18,712 nt of DNA from MHLP01 sp043736515 (GCA_043736515.1 JAYTCK010000061.1:1-18712), one strand, 5' to 3'. Shown: positions 7,867-14,590, counted from the first letter of the stretch. The notes: a model not told the origin generated them from the sequence alone. Numbers and translations: made by a program.

Positions 7867-7901
7867 ATTATACCTTTTTTATCAAAAAAGTCTGATATAC
7901 T
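7867..7901. promoter_or_regulatory. divergent -10 boxes between the DUF475 and DUF2061 genes
   Basis: TATAAT on the minus strand (7867-7872) faces the DUF475 gene. TATACT on the plus strand (7896-7901) ends six bases before the ATG of the DUF2061 gene. That spacing puts transcription start at or next to the start codon, so the DUF2061 message is probably leaderless. -35 boxes are weak. Confidence 0.5.
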
Positions 7902-7907
7902 TTCTTT

Positions 7908-8135
7908 ATGCACCATGAATCACACGCACGATCTATTGTGAAAGCGATATCCTGGAAATTGATAGCGGCGATTATCGCCTTTACAACAACCTACATACTC
8001 ACCAAAGATGTGGGGTATGCATCAAAGTTTACGGGTACTTGGACGGTTGTCGGTGTTATTGCCTACTATTTTCACGAACGCCTCTGGAATAGCATCTATT
8101 TCGGAAAGGAACCTCTCCAAAATAGAGATACGTAG
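7908..8135 (+). CDS. DUF2061 family small membrane protein
   Basis: 75-aa protein matching the DUF2061 family in layout: a basic start, a conserved SWKLIAA segment (15-21), two helices (about 17-33 and 42-56) and the terminal signature HERLWN (56-61). The function is unknown; in other bacteria such genes often lie near sulfate-assimilation genes, none of which are here. There is no Shine-Dalgarno site, and a -10 box ends six bases upstream of the ATG. Confidence 0.88.
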   Translation: MHHESHARSIVKAISWKLIAAIIAFTTTYILTKDVGYASKFTGTWTVVGVIAYYFHERLWNSIYFGKEPLQNRDT

Positions 8136-8171
8136 CGCCATCTTGTCAAAAGTTTTGAATACGGTGTGGAC

Positions 8172-8200
8172 TTGCTAATGTCTGGAAAATATGCTATAAT
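8172..8200 (+). promoter_or_regulatory. strong promoter for the 8238 ORF
   Basis: TTGCTA (8172-8177), a 17-base spacer and a perfect TATAAT (8195-8200) preceded by TG (extended -10). It lies about 30 bases before a good ribosome-binding site, GGAGAG, with ATG at 8238. Confidence 0.8.
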
Positions 8201-8237
8201 TTAAAATGGTCCCAACCACTCTTAAAGGAGAGATATC

Positions 8238-8525
8238 ATGTTGAAAAGTGACATCACGTGCAATCTCGGAAATGCCCTTGTCGCTAAAATGGAATTTCAC
8301 GATCTGAAGATCCGCCGCAAATTCAAGGTCGTTGATATGCCGCTCGATGAGTACATTGCGTTATTCTCTGATGAGATGGCTGACGAGCGGCTGGAAATCA
8401 ATCGTCCATTACTTGCTGATCTTGCACAAGCATCCGGACTTCAAAATGTTGGGGTGCACTATCTCGCAAAAAAGGAGCCCCGGGGACTCCTCTTTTTATT
8501 GTTATCCTACAAAATCATAATTTAG
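8238..8525 (+). CDS. small protein of unknown function, 3' end overlaps a terminator
   Basis: 95-codon ORF behind the best plus-strand promoter in the window and a clear ribosome-binding site (GGAGAG, five bases before the ATG), so expression is likely. The first ~75 residues are soluble, mixed charge, with an acidic middle (LDEYIALF, 36-43; ADERLEIN). I do not recognise the family. The last ~17 codons are read from an intrinsic terminator (8471-8497), giving the tail KKEPRGLLFLLLSYK, and the stop lies 26 bases beyond the T run. No frame has a stop before the hairpin. Most transcripts should therefore lack a stop codon unless read-through is common. The tail may be an artefact of gene erosion or a regulated end. 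Confidence 0.6.
   Translation: MLKSDITCNLGNALVAKMEFHDLKIRRKFKVVDMPLDEYIALFSDEMADERLEINRPLLADLAQASGLQNVGVHYLAKKEPRGLLFLLLSYKIII
8471..8497 (+). terminator. intrinsic terminator inside the 8238 ORF
   Basis: An A-run, GGAG with inner CC, loop, GG and CTCC, then TCTTTTT. The outer GGAG/CTCC pairs are at 8474-8477 and 8487-8490. It lies before the ORF's stop codon. Confidence 0.75.
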
Positions 8526-8531
8526 GGTATC

Positions 8532-8603
8532 AATGACTGATATCGTCGGTAGTGATGAATTGCAATTCCTGCGAAGTCCTTGTTGCCCACAAAATGTGAA
8601 TTA
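8532..8603 (+). CDS. possible 23-aa peptide
   Basis: Short frame starting ATG ACT GAT with AGGG five bases upstream; it ends in a Cys-Cys-containing tail (SPCCPQNVN). It contains a 12-bp palindrome GAATTGCAATTC (8557-8568). It lies between two terminators. It is unrecognised and may be chance. Confidence 0.2.
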
Positions 8604-8616
8604 ACTTTTATGAAAC

Positions 8617-8735
8617 TATAATACCGGCAGTATCCGTATACGTAATGAGTATATTTCCGAACACTCTACTTATTCACATATTAATGAGATATGTTTTACC
8701 AAATGAAAAGGGCCCAAAATGGGCCCTTTTCCTAT
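8617..8735 (+). ncRNA. candidate small transcript
   Basis: A TATAAT box (8617-8622) is followed about 80 bases later by a strong intrinsic terminator (8706-8730), with no credible ORF between them. This fits a ~100-nt untranslated RNA, but the -35 is poor and no conserved fold was recognised. Confidence 0.25.
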
Positions 8736-8739
8736 CTTT
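8706..8739 (+). terminator. intrinsic terminator
   Basis: AAAAGGGCCC (8706-8715) and GGGCCCTTTT (8721-8730) form a perfect 10-bp stem around AAAAT, with more T's at 8736-8739. It is free-standing: the nearest upstream ORF already has its own terminator. Confidence 0.8.
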
Positions 8740-8897
8740 TTGTAACCCCAAACTATGGGTACCACCAATTTCCCGGGCTAGATTAACGGGTCCACATATC
8801 CCACCACCTCGCTCGAGTGTGGGGACAAACTAGTCTGTCCTGGGAACGCGCATGTGAGGTTCATTGTTCTTTCAGTGAGCAGTGTTACTGTTGTTGA

Positions 8898-8926
8898 TTG
8901 TCGGATTTCATTCTCAATCTTATAAA
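8898..8926 (+). promoter_or_regulatory. promoter candidate for the Pro-rich secreted protein gene
   Basis: TTGTCG (8898-8903), a 17-base spacer and TATAAA (8921-8926); the ATG at 8942 follows 15 bases later without a Shine-Dalgarno site. Confidence 0.4.
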
Positions 8927-8941
8927 ACCTCAAAATATAAA

Positions 8942-9232
8942 ATGCTACGAAAAAAAGTTAAAGTGATTCTCATTTTTTTTGCTTTTTTGTTCGGGATAGG
9001 CATTGCAATTGCGCATGCAGATCATGGAGAAGGTATTGATGATCTGATACTCGTCGAGGATGAAACATCTACTTCAACGCCAGGAATACTCAATCCTGCT
9101 ATCGCTCCAACACCGGGAATCCTCAATCCTGCAATTGCTCCAACGCCTGCGCCATCACCAACACCCGGGATACTTACTCCGGCGATTCCCCCCACACCTG
9201 CACCCACGCCGACACCAGGGATTTTGCTTTGA
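8942..9232 (+). CDS. small secreted Pro/Thr-rich repeat protein
   Basis: 96-aa exported protein. The ATG at 8942 is chosen because it starts a textbook signal peptide (basic MLRKKVKV, hydrophobic core about 8-22, cleavage near AHAD at 24-27). The frame is open further upstream (to a GTG at 8882), but that would bury the signal. A short acidic segment (28-42) follows, then repeats from residue 46 to the end: TPGILNPAIAP twice, TPAPSP, TPGILTPAIPP, TPAPTP and TPGILL. The repeats should form an extended, rigid, possibly glycosylated stalk. There is no anchor or sorting signal. It precedes the 9315 gene by 82 bases and its signal core (FFAFLFG) resembles the FFTFLFG of that protein, so the two may be paired. 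Function unknown. Confidence 0.7.
   Translation: MLRKKVKVILIFFAFLFGIGIAIAHADHGEGIDDLILVEDETSTSTPGILNPAIAPTPGILNPAIAPTPAPSPTPGILTPAIPPTPAPTPTPGILL
9077..9229 (+). repeat. short Pro-rich coding repeats
   Basis: Degenerate 33-nt and 18-nt units encode TPGIL(N/T)PAI(A/P)P and TPAP(S/T)P. The third positions vary, so selection on the peptide rather than recent slippage maintains them. Confidence 0.75.
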
Positions 9233-9314
9233 CACCCACATTCATTATTTCTTCAGTGAGACATGATAATCTCGTACATATACATGCTGTTAATAGCTTG
9301 CAATATCTAAATTT

Positions 9315-10748
9315 ATGAAATTTTTACAAAAAACAGGTACGTTTGTTCTCATGTTTTTTACATTTTTATTTGGAATGAGTATGACTCCTACTGCATACGC
9401 AGCTCCTGGAGACAGTGCGACGTTATTTTTTGATGATTTTGAATCGGCGAGCTTTGGGAAATGGAATACGCCGACCAGCCCAAATTGGGAAGTGAACTTT
9501 GGTTCATTAAGAGGAATTTACGGAGCCGACGTGGAGGGAAACACTGATAGCAATGATGCACTTCAGAAATCAGTTTCTACTCTTGGATATGAGAACATTG
9601 AGATTTCATATCGTTTCAAAGCAGATAACTTAGAAAACGATGACGCTGTGCGTATTCAATACTCAACGAACGGTGGCGCCGCATGGACAACTGTTTATTC
9701 TATTGCCGATGGTGAAGATGATCACGTAGATGGCACACCAACAGGACTCTACCACAAGTTCCACACCCTTCCCGGAAATGCAGCAAACAATCCAAATTTT
9801 GTATTGCGCTTTGATCCGGACCTTGTTGGTGGCCCCGATGAAGCATGGATTGATGATGTGATGCTCACAGGGAAGGAAGTGCGTGGAACGGCACCAGCCC
9901 CGTCACCTACTCCTGTGTCACCTGCGCCAACTCCAGTGCCGCCAACAACTACCGCTAGTGAAACAAGTTATGTTGCATGTAATGACGGTAGGGACAATGA
10001 CACAGATGGAATGACGGATGTTTTTGATCTTGATTGTCTCGATTACCGTCAGACACTGAGTGTCGTCACTCAGGTAGCTGGAGGGACACTCTCACCATCA
10101 GATTTTCCTTTCAGTGTTAGTATGGGGACCCTTACTCTAGCTAATGCTCTTCCCGGATCTCTCGCTGGAATAGAGATCACCAACCCGCAAACGGGAACAT
10201 GGCGCATCCTTCCCCAGACACAACCCGGCTATACGGCTACTTTTGGAGGAGATTGTAACACTTCGGGAATGCTTGCTATGGGCTTCAATATATATGCCCG
10301 CTGCACCGTCACCCACACCTTTACTGTAGGCGTAACAACAACACCCACACCTCCCCCTACGAGTCCGCTTGGCGCCGAATCAGAGTACCTCACCTGTAGT
10401 GATGCGACCGATAATGATGGTGACGGATTAGTTGATGTGTACGACCTGGACTGTATCAACTTCAGACAAACAGCAGAAATTATTACTCGGGTTAGAGGAG
10501 GGACTGCGACTTCTTCTCAAGCACTCATGCAAGTACGCTTTCATGGGACAACAACGAGTGGCGTATTTCTCGGCAGTGCGGGAGTTGTCGAGGTAACCAA
10601 CCCAACAACGGGTACATGGCAGCTTCTCCTAAGCGTACTCCCTGGTTACACACCAAGCTTTAGTGGCAATTGTAATGCGACGGGCGCATTTAGCATGGGA
10701 TTCAACATGCGCAAACAATGTATCGTCACATATACATTTAATGAATAG
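9315..10748 (+). CDS. secreted surface protein: jelly-roll-like domain plus two EF-hand-like/SpaA-like modules
   Basis: 477-aa exported protein. Signal peptide 1-30 (cleavage near AYAA). Residues 36-186 look like a MAM/lectin-type jelly roll (start FFDDFES, end AWIDDVMLTG). A Pro/Thr linker spans 192-213. Two ~130-aa modules follow (217-337, 354-476). Each opens with a Cys-bracketed, Asp-rich calcium-site-like motif (222-241, with DGRDNDTDG; 361-380, with DATDNDGDG) and continues as a beta domain of prealbumin/SpaA type (GTWRILPQTQPGYTATFGGDC; GTWQLLLSVLPGYTPSFSGNC). The modules resemble repeats common in Parcubacteria surface proteins. There is no LPXTG-like end. No Shine-Dalgarno sequence; the signal peptide fixes the start. 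Probably surface adhesion; no catalytic residues were seen. Confidence 0.85.
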   Translation: MKFLQKTGTFVLMFFTFLFGMSMTPTAYAAPGDSATLFFDDFESASFGKWNTPTSPNWEVNFGSLRGIYGADVEGNTDSNDALQKSVSTLGYENIEISYRFKADNLENDDAVRIQYSTNGGAAWTTVYSIADGEDDHVDGTPTGLYHKFHTLPGNAANNPNFVLRFDPDLVGGPDEAWIDDVMLTGKEVRGTAPAPSPTPVSPAPTPVPPTTTASETSYVACNDGRDNDTDGMTDVFDLDCLDYRQTLSVVTQVAGGTLSPSDFPFSVSMGTLTLANALPGSLAGIEITNPQTGTWRILPQTQPGYTATFGGDCNTSGMLAMGFNIYARCTVTHTFTVGVTTTPTPPPTSPLGAESEYLTCSDATDNDGDGLVDVYDLDCINFRQTAEIITRVRGGTATSSQALMQVRFHGTTTSGVFLGSAGVVEVTNPTTGTWQLLLSVLPGYTPSFSGNCNATGAFSMGFNMRKQCIVTYTFNE

Positions 10749-10754
10749 TCAAAA

Positions 10755-10788
10755 AATAAAAAAACCGCAGCAATGCGGTTTTTTATTT
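10755..10788. terminator. bidirectional 15-bp terminator hairpin
   Basis: The arms at 10755-10769 and 10774-10788 are exact complements around a GCAA tetraloop, with A and T runs inside the stem, so it can act in both directions. It separates the convergent 9315 and GH15-like genes. Confidence 0.85.
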
Positions 10789-10826
10789 TACTGTGGTGAC
10801 GTGCCTGTGATCTTTAGCCCAGCTTG

Positions 10827-11882
10827 TTACTTCAACTTTTCCACCTCAAGCATTGCAATAAGATAGAGGCTTTCAGCCCAACCGAGCGGTATATTTTCAT
10901 TGGGCTTCTCGCTGTTGGAATAATAAAGTTCAGGAAGTTTGCCCTCATAAAGCACCGCTTCAGTGCGGCGCAAGTATTCCTCGGCCTTTTCCCTGTCTCC
11001 TCGCTTGGCATAAATAATCGCCAGCCAAGGGAAGCCCATCGTCCATTCAGCTTCCTCACTCCACTTATCTACGGTATTCCGATTATAGTATTTGTCGGTT
11101 TTGTAACGGATAATTCCACGTTCTTTTACTAAATGATATTCAATATTTTCAAGAATGTGATTTTCGAGACTTCGATCTAAAAGATTGTACGGGAATATGA
11201 GTGAAAGTTGTGCGAGGTCACAAAATTTTGTCGGTGATTCACGTGGCAAAAGCGCGCGCAAGGCTTCTTCGCCTTTTGCGATCAGCCCCTCCGGAATAGT
11301 AATGAATGGAAGCGCGCTTATGCTCTTTAGTCCGGCAACACACGCCCCGATGGATGATGCATGCACCTCCTCATATTCTTCCCACACACCATTGTCCGGG
11401 TCTTTCCAATACTCGATAGAAGCAAGATAGTTTACCAAGTGCTGGAGAATGCGCTTGTCATCCTCTACACGGATAATTGGAAGGCCTTGCGACACCAGTT
11501 TGCCCACTTCAAAGAGTATTGCCCCAACCGCATCGTTTTGTTTATTGCCCCACTCATCCCAATATTCCTCAAAGGTCTCCGGGTGATAACGCGCATGAAT
11601 ATACTGCCATGTCTCATGCGGGCGATTGTGCGTAGCCCATGCGATCTTCGTTTCATATTTAAGAAAAATATCAAGAATTGCGTGATATACGGGAACAAGC
11701 GAAGCGGTATCCCCTGTCCACTCGAACGCAAGTGACGTATAGAAGTTGTCACGAAGCCATGCCTTATCGTAACCGGTGGTCACATCGGGAGCTGCCGCAA
11801 GGAAAAGTCCGCTCGGCGAACGCAGTGCGCGAATAGTGTTTAAGCGATCAATGATATGTTGAGGTAGTGATGTGTTTTCCAT
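10827..11882 (-). CDS. glycoside hydrolase family 15-like protein
   Basis: Alpha/alpha-toroid protein of the GH15 / phosphorylase-kinase-alpha superfamily, likely cytoplasmic (no signal peptide), acting on alpha-glucans or trehalose-type substrates. Using the ATG at 11882 (351 aa): SGLFLAAAP (24-32), WLRDNFYTSLA (42-52, the family's RDN...A motif), WGNKQNDAVGAILF (111-124, the Q-x-DA-x-G hallmark), WEEYEEVHASSIG (167-179, holding the candidate acid Glu) and WSEEAEWTMGFPWLA near the C terminus. An earlier GTG/ATG-type start at 11984 would overlap the upstream gene by 68 bases and adds no conserved sequence, so the later start is preferred. It is the last gene of a three-gene operon, 34 bases after its neighbour. 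The exact sugar is unknown. Confidence 0.85.
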   Translation of the reverse strand: MENTSLPQHIIDRLNTIRALRSPSGLFLAAAPDVTTGYDKAWLRDNFYTSLAFEWTGDTASLVPVYHAILDIFLKYETKIAWATHNRPHETWQYIHARYHPETFEEYWDEWGNKQNDAVGAILFEVGKLVSQGLPIIRVEDDKRILQHLVNYLASIEYWKDPDNGVWEEYEEVHASSIGACVAGLKSISALPFITIPEGLIAKGEEALRALLPRESPTKFCDLAQLSLIFPYNLLDRSLENHILENIEYHLVKERGIIRYKTDKYYNRNTVDKWSEEAEWTMGFPWLAIIYAKRGDREKAEEYLRRTEAVLYEGKLPELYYSNSEKPNENIPLGWAESLYLIAMLEVEKLK

Positions 11883-11916
11883 AAAAAGAACTTGGGTTTG
11901 CTGCTCGGTGCCATAT

Positions 11917-12225
11917 TCAGGAGCGTTCGCTTTCTTGTCGGAGCTGCACAAGTTCATTTTCTGCCTCGCTCCAGATGCGCCCAAGATAAGGTTTTTGTGC
12001 CTCGAGCGCAGTCGCTGATTCGGGAAAATAGAGTTTCAGCTCAACGTAGTGTGCAATGAGCTTGTGCTCCATCTCATAAAAAGCGAGAATTTTTGCCGCA
12101 GCCTTTTCATAAAAATAATCATTAGCCTCGAGTGAGCGCTGCATGATTATTTCTGCGCGAACAACTTCTTGGTGTGCACGTGCCACCAGAAAATCACCGG
12201 CTGTTGTGAAAGGAAATGAGGACAT
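11917..12225 (-). CDS. small helical protein of unknown function
   Basis: 102-aa soluble protein, almost entirely predicted helical (AHQEVVRAEIIMQRS at 17-31, then KAAAKILAFYEMEHKLIAHYV-type helix) with a charged C-terminal helix. I recognise no family. It is the middle gene of the operon: its ATG is eight bases after the stop of the 68-aa gene and its stop is 34 bases before the GH15-like ATG. No Shine-Dalgarno sequence, so translation may be coupled to the upstream gene. A role with the glycosidase is only suggested by position. Confidence 0.65.
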   Translation of the reverse strand: MSSFPFTTAGDFLVARAHQEVVRAEIIMQRSLEANDYFYEKAAAKILAFYEMEHKLIAHYVELKLYFPESATALEAQKPYLGRIWSEAENELVQLRQESERS

Positions 12226-12233
12226 AAGAATGA

Positions 12234-12440
12234 TTAAGACCGCATGCCCACGAGTTCTCTTGCGATCTCCTCTCGGTTAAGTGAGCTCATAATCTCCTTG
12301 GCTAGGGTGGCATCCGCACGGGCGGCCAATTTCTCTCGCTCTGTTGGCACTCGACGTTCAAAGGAAGGTGTGAGCTCACCTGCCACACTTGATATCTCGA
12401 CATTTTCTGCCTCCACAAACGTGTTTTTTTCTTCGTGCAT
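12234..12440 (-). CDS. small acidic/helical protein of unknown function, first gene of the GH15 operon
   Basis: 68-aa protein with an acidic N-terminal half (HEEKNTFVEAENVE) and a basic, helical C-terminal half (EREKLAARADATLAKEI), ending near REEIARELVGM. No family recognised. It directly follows a good minus-strand promoter (12451-12478) whose -10 ends ten bases before the ATG, leaving almost no leader. It starts the operon that continues with the 102-aa protein and the GH15-like enzyme. Confidence 0.6.
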   Translation of the reverse strand: MHEEKNTFVEAENVEISSVAGELTPSFERRVPTEREKLAARADATLAKEIMSSLNREEIARELVGMRS

Positions 12441-12450
12441 AATTATTCCA

Positions 12451-12478
12451 ACTTTAGCATGTTCGTACCGGGAGTCAA
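12451..12478 (-). promoter_or_regulatory. promoter of the GH15-like operon
   Basis: Minus strand: TTGACT (complement of 12473-12478), a 16-base spacer ending in TGC, then TAAAGT (complement of 12451-12456), an extended -10. The ATG follows after ten bases, so the leader is about 3-4 nt. Confidence 0.65.
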
Positions 12479-12543
12479 AGTTCTCTTCTGAAAGTGCACA
12501 TGATACGAATTCCGTCCATGGTGAGCCTTAAATACTGCTGTGC

Positions 12544-12572
12544 TTGAACCACAAGACGGGGTGCGCTATCGT
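12544..12572 (+). promoter_or_regulatory. promoter candidate for the ClpP-like gene
   Basis: TTGAAC (12544-12549), a 17-base spacer and TATCGT (12567-12572, 4/6), about 28 bases before the ATG at 12601. Confidence 0.35.
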
Positions 12573-12600
12573 GCAGCATACTTAATATTCACCCAAAATC

Positions 12601-13341
12601 ATGATCACCACTCCCCCAAAATTAGGATTATCCGAACCAGTAAAGAACGTCAGCCCGCTCGATCCGTTGCGGCAAGACAACGGGGCATTTGGAGGGCTGA
12701 ACCCGGCGTTCTTTGCCGGCAATGAATCGGCCTCCGCCGATACGGATTTTAGTGCAATCCTCGCTGGAGAGCGCGAAGGCATTTGCACACCAGTAAAAAT
12801 AGCACCCACATCTCCCCTCACATTCCCACCACAGGATATCGTCGAATATTTTGGTCGAGTGAGTTACGCAGCAAACGAACGTGTGCTCCAAGAAATAAAG
12901 GAACACATGACTGAAAGACCTAATAAGGAACTTACGCTGGTCGTGACTTCCAGCGGCGGGCCGACCGGTACTGCGATGAGCTTTTACGATACAGTGCGGT
13001 CAATATTGAGGGTAAACCTTACCACCATCGCATCAGGTGACGTCGACTCATCGGGAATAATTATTTTTCTTTCCGGAAAAAAAAGATACGTTACAACCCA
13101 CACGACGCTTCTCCTGCACATGGCTGGTAGGACATTCGATAGCGACAAACGATTCACCGAAGAAGAGCTGGGTGCGATGATTGTGGAGGATAAATTAAAA
13201 GACCTCCATTATGCCTCAATTGTCGCGGCACATACACACTCATTAACCGTAGAAAAGGTATTACACCTCATGAAAGCAAATACTGTTTTGACACCAGAGC
13301 AGCTCGTGGAACTGGGGCTAGCTCTGAAAATCTTGGAATGA
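12601..13341 (+). CDS. ClpP-like serine protease (divergent)
   Basis: 246-aa protein whose residues ~75-246 follow the ClpP/crotonase fold: LVVTSSGGPTGTAMSFYDT (113-131, strand and Gly-rich oxyanion region), GDVDSSGIIIFLSGKKR (146-162, nucleophile Ser150 or Ser151, in place of the usual ASMG), LLLHMAG (170-176, His173) and LHLMKANTVLTPEQLVELGLA (221-241, matching the ClpP region before the end). In ClpP this last region carries the triad Asp; the aligned residue here is Asn227. Residues 1-70 are a Pro/Ala-rich extension of unknown use. ClpP normally forms tetradecameric chambers fed by ClpX or ClpA; no such ATPase is here. No Shine-Dalgarno sequence. It is a ClpP-family member, but activity and partner are uncertain. 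Confidence 0.82.
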   Translation: MITTPPKLGLSEPVKNVSPLDPLRQDNGAFGGLNPAFFAGNESASADTDFSAILAGEREGICTPVKIAPTSPLTFPPQDIVEYFGRVSYAANERVLQEIKEHMTERPNKELTLVVTSSGGPTGTAMSFYDTVRSILRVNLTTIASGDVDSSGIIIFLSGKKRYVTTHTTLLLHMAGRTFDSDKRFTEEELGAMIVEDKLKDLHYASIVAAHTHSLTVEKVLHLMKANTVLTPEQLVELGLALKILE

Positions 13342-13363
13342 AGCAGGGCTCATGAAGAGCTGC

Positions 13364-13395
13364 GCGGGATTCATTCCCTCTTAATGGAGTCCCGC
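13364..13395 (+). terminator. hairpin after the ClpP-like gene
   Basis: GCGGGA (13364-13369) pairs with TCCCGC (13390-13395), with inner CATT/AATG pairing. There is no T run, so termination is uncertain. Confidence 0.4.
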
Positions 13396-13426
13396 TACAA
13401 TATGAGTTAAGTTCTTATTAGTTAAC

Positions 13427-13432
13427 TATAGA
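13427..13432 (+). promoter_or_regulatory. -10 box of the KGG gene (leaderless-type spacing)
   Basis: TATAGA ends seven bases before the ATG at 13440; no Shine-Dalgarno site lies between them. Confidence 0.4.
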
Positions 13433-13439
13433 AGACACT

Positions 13440-13643
13440 ATGGATAACGAAGACAATAACTCGAGCGGAGGAACAAGCAAGCGAGGGTTTGCATCAATGG
13501 ACGAGGCGCGACAGCGTGAGATTGCAAGTGAGGGAGGAAAAGCAGCTCATGAGAAAGGGACCGCACATGAGTTTACTTCGGAAGAGGCGCGCGAAGCCGG
13601 ACGTAAGGGCGGTGAGGCCCGACAGTCCAATCAATCCAATTAA
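13440..13643 (+). CDS. KGG-repeat stress protein (YciG/GsiB-like)
   Basis: 67-aa hydrophilic protein with two copies of the KGG stress motif: RGFASMDEARQREIASEGGKA (15-35) and HEFTSEEAREAGRKGGEA (43-60). Proteins of this type (B. subtilis GsiB, E. coli YciG) are induced by general stress or stationary phase and are thought to act like disordered protectants. It has no cysteine or hydrophobic core. It has its own -10 box with leaderless-type spacing and is followed by the 18-bp hairpin at 13689-13730, so it is probably monocistronic. Confidence 0.9.
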   Translation: MDNEDNNSSGGTSKRGFASMDEARQREIASEGGKAAHEKGTAHEFTSEEAREAGRKGGEARQSNQSN

Positions 13644-13688
13644 GACAGAGAATAATTTCTTTGTTTACGTTCGCTACTCACTACTTTG

Positions 13689-13730
13689 CATAGAAAACAA
13701 ACGGCCTATATGGGCCGTTTGTTTTCTATG
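13689..13730. terminator. 18-bp perfect hairpin between the KGG and sortase genes
   Basis: The arms at 13689-13706 and 13713-13730 are exact reverse complements around TATATG. The right arm contains GTTTGTTTTC, T-rich but inside the stem. It probably terminates the KGG transcript. An open frame from 13686 runs through it into the sortase gene, which argues that the sortase starts later. Confidence 0.65.
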
Positions 13731-13818
13731 AGGAGCCATGGAATCCTTTTGGTAAAAATATTTATGTCGCTCGATAAATATTTTGATGAACGTCTTCATG
13801 AAAATATTCATTTTATAC

Positions 13819-13846
13819 TCGACAAGAAGGGTGGGTGGTATAGAAT
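13819..13846 (+). promoter_or_regulatory. promoter candidate for the sortase gene
   Basis: TCGACA (13819-13824), a 16-base spacer and TAGAAT (13841-13846), ten bases before the ATG at 13857. Confidence 0.4.
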
Positions 13847-13856
13847 ACGAGGCCTC

Positions 13857-14564
13857 ATGAAAAAATCACACTTCATTGCTTTTTCATTTTTAATTTTTCT
13901 TTTTTCTCCAAGTTTTCCTCAAAATACTGAGCCTATTGCAGAAACACTTATTACCAGTGCGACCCCTCTCGTGCGTGAGGCATCCGCCGCCGAGACTCCT
14001 ATTATTGCCGAGACATCTACATCTGATAAATTTATTTTCGCTCTCGGAGTACCGCAAGCTCATCTCCTTCCGTACGCACCAATGCAGCCTATGGCTCCAG
14101 CTCTGAAACCGATTGTGCATCCGAAACAGTTAGCTCCTCGGCTCATTATTCCTTCTATCGGACTCAACTCAACTATTATAGAGGTGGGAATCAATGAAAA
14201 AGGAGAGATGGATGTTCCAAGTGGAGAAGGAAACGATGTGGGATGGTATAAATTTGGGACAGTTCTGGGAGAGATGGGGAGCGCGGTCGTAGACGCACAT
14301 GTGTTTGCTGCGTTCCGAAAATTGGGCGAAGTAAGGGCTGGCGATGATATTTATGTTTTCGACAATGGAAAGACCCTCCATTTCAAAGTGGAAATGCGGG
14401 TGATCTATCCCCTTCCTGATGTACCACGTAATATGCTTTTTGAGCGTAACGATGCAAAACGCCTCAACCTTATCACGTGTGCAGGCGAGCTAACAAAAGA
14501 TAGATCCACTTATGACCGTCGGTTGATTGTTTATGCAGTACTAGTGGAATCTCCTGAAATATAA
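13857..14564 (+). CDS. sortase family transpeptidase
   Basis: 235-aa membrane-anchored cysteine transpeptidase (sortase superfamily, closest in style to class E/F-type enzymes). Basic MKKSH then a signal/anchor helix (6-20), a Pro/Ala-rich stalk (21-92), then the catalytic beta barrel: LIIPSIGLNSTIIEVG (96-111), DVGWYKFGT (127-135), His148 in VVDAHVF, Cys208 in NLITCAG and Arg221/Arg222 in YDRRLIVYA. All three catalytic residues are present. The frame is open back to 13686; a start at 13764 would add 31 polar residues before the anchor. I prefer 13857 because a GAGG and promoter-like boxes lie just upstream. No protein with an LPXTG-like sorting signal is seen in the window, so its substrates lie elsewhere. 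Confidence 0.88.
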   Translation: MKKSHFIAFSFLIFLFSPSFPQNTEPIAETLITSATPLVREASAAETPIIAETSTSDKFIFALGVPQAHLLPYAPMQPMAPALKPIVHPKQLAPRLIIPSIGLNSTIIEVGINEKGEMDVPSGEGNDVGWYKFGTVLGEMGSAVVDAHVFAAFRKLGEVRAGDDIYVFDNGKTLHFKVEMRVIYPLPDVPRNMLFERNDAKRLNLITCAGELTKDRSTYDRRLIVYAVLVESPEI

Positions 14565-14590
14565 ATATCGCTCTGGGTGCATTTGAGACA

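Noticed and set aside
8645..8833. 62-codon plus-strand ORF
   Set aside because: It reads straight through a 10-bp intrinsic terminator and has no ribosome-binding site.
12540..12725. 61-codon plus-strand ORF
   Set aside because: Overlaps the start of the ClpP-like gene in another frame, with basic random composition.
13686..13856. Upstream extension of the sortase frame
   Set aside because: Its first codons lie in the right part of an 18-bp hairpin and no ribosome-binding site supports it; a start at 13764 remains possible but less likely.
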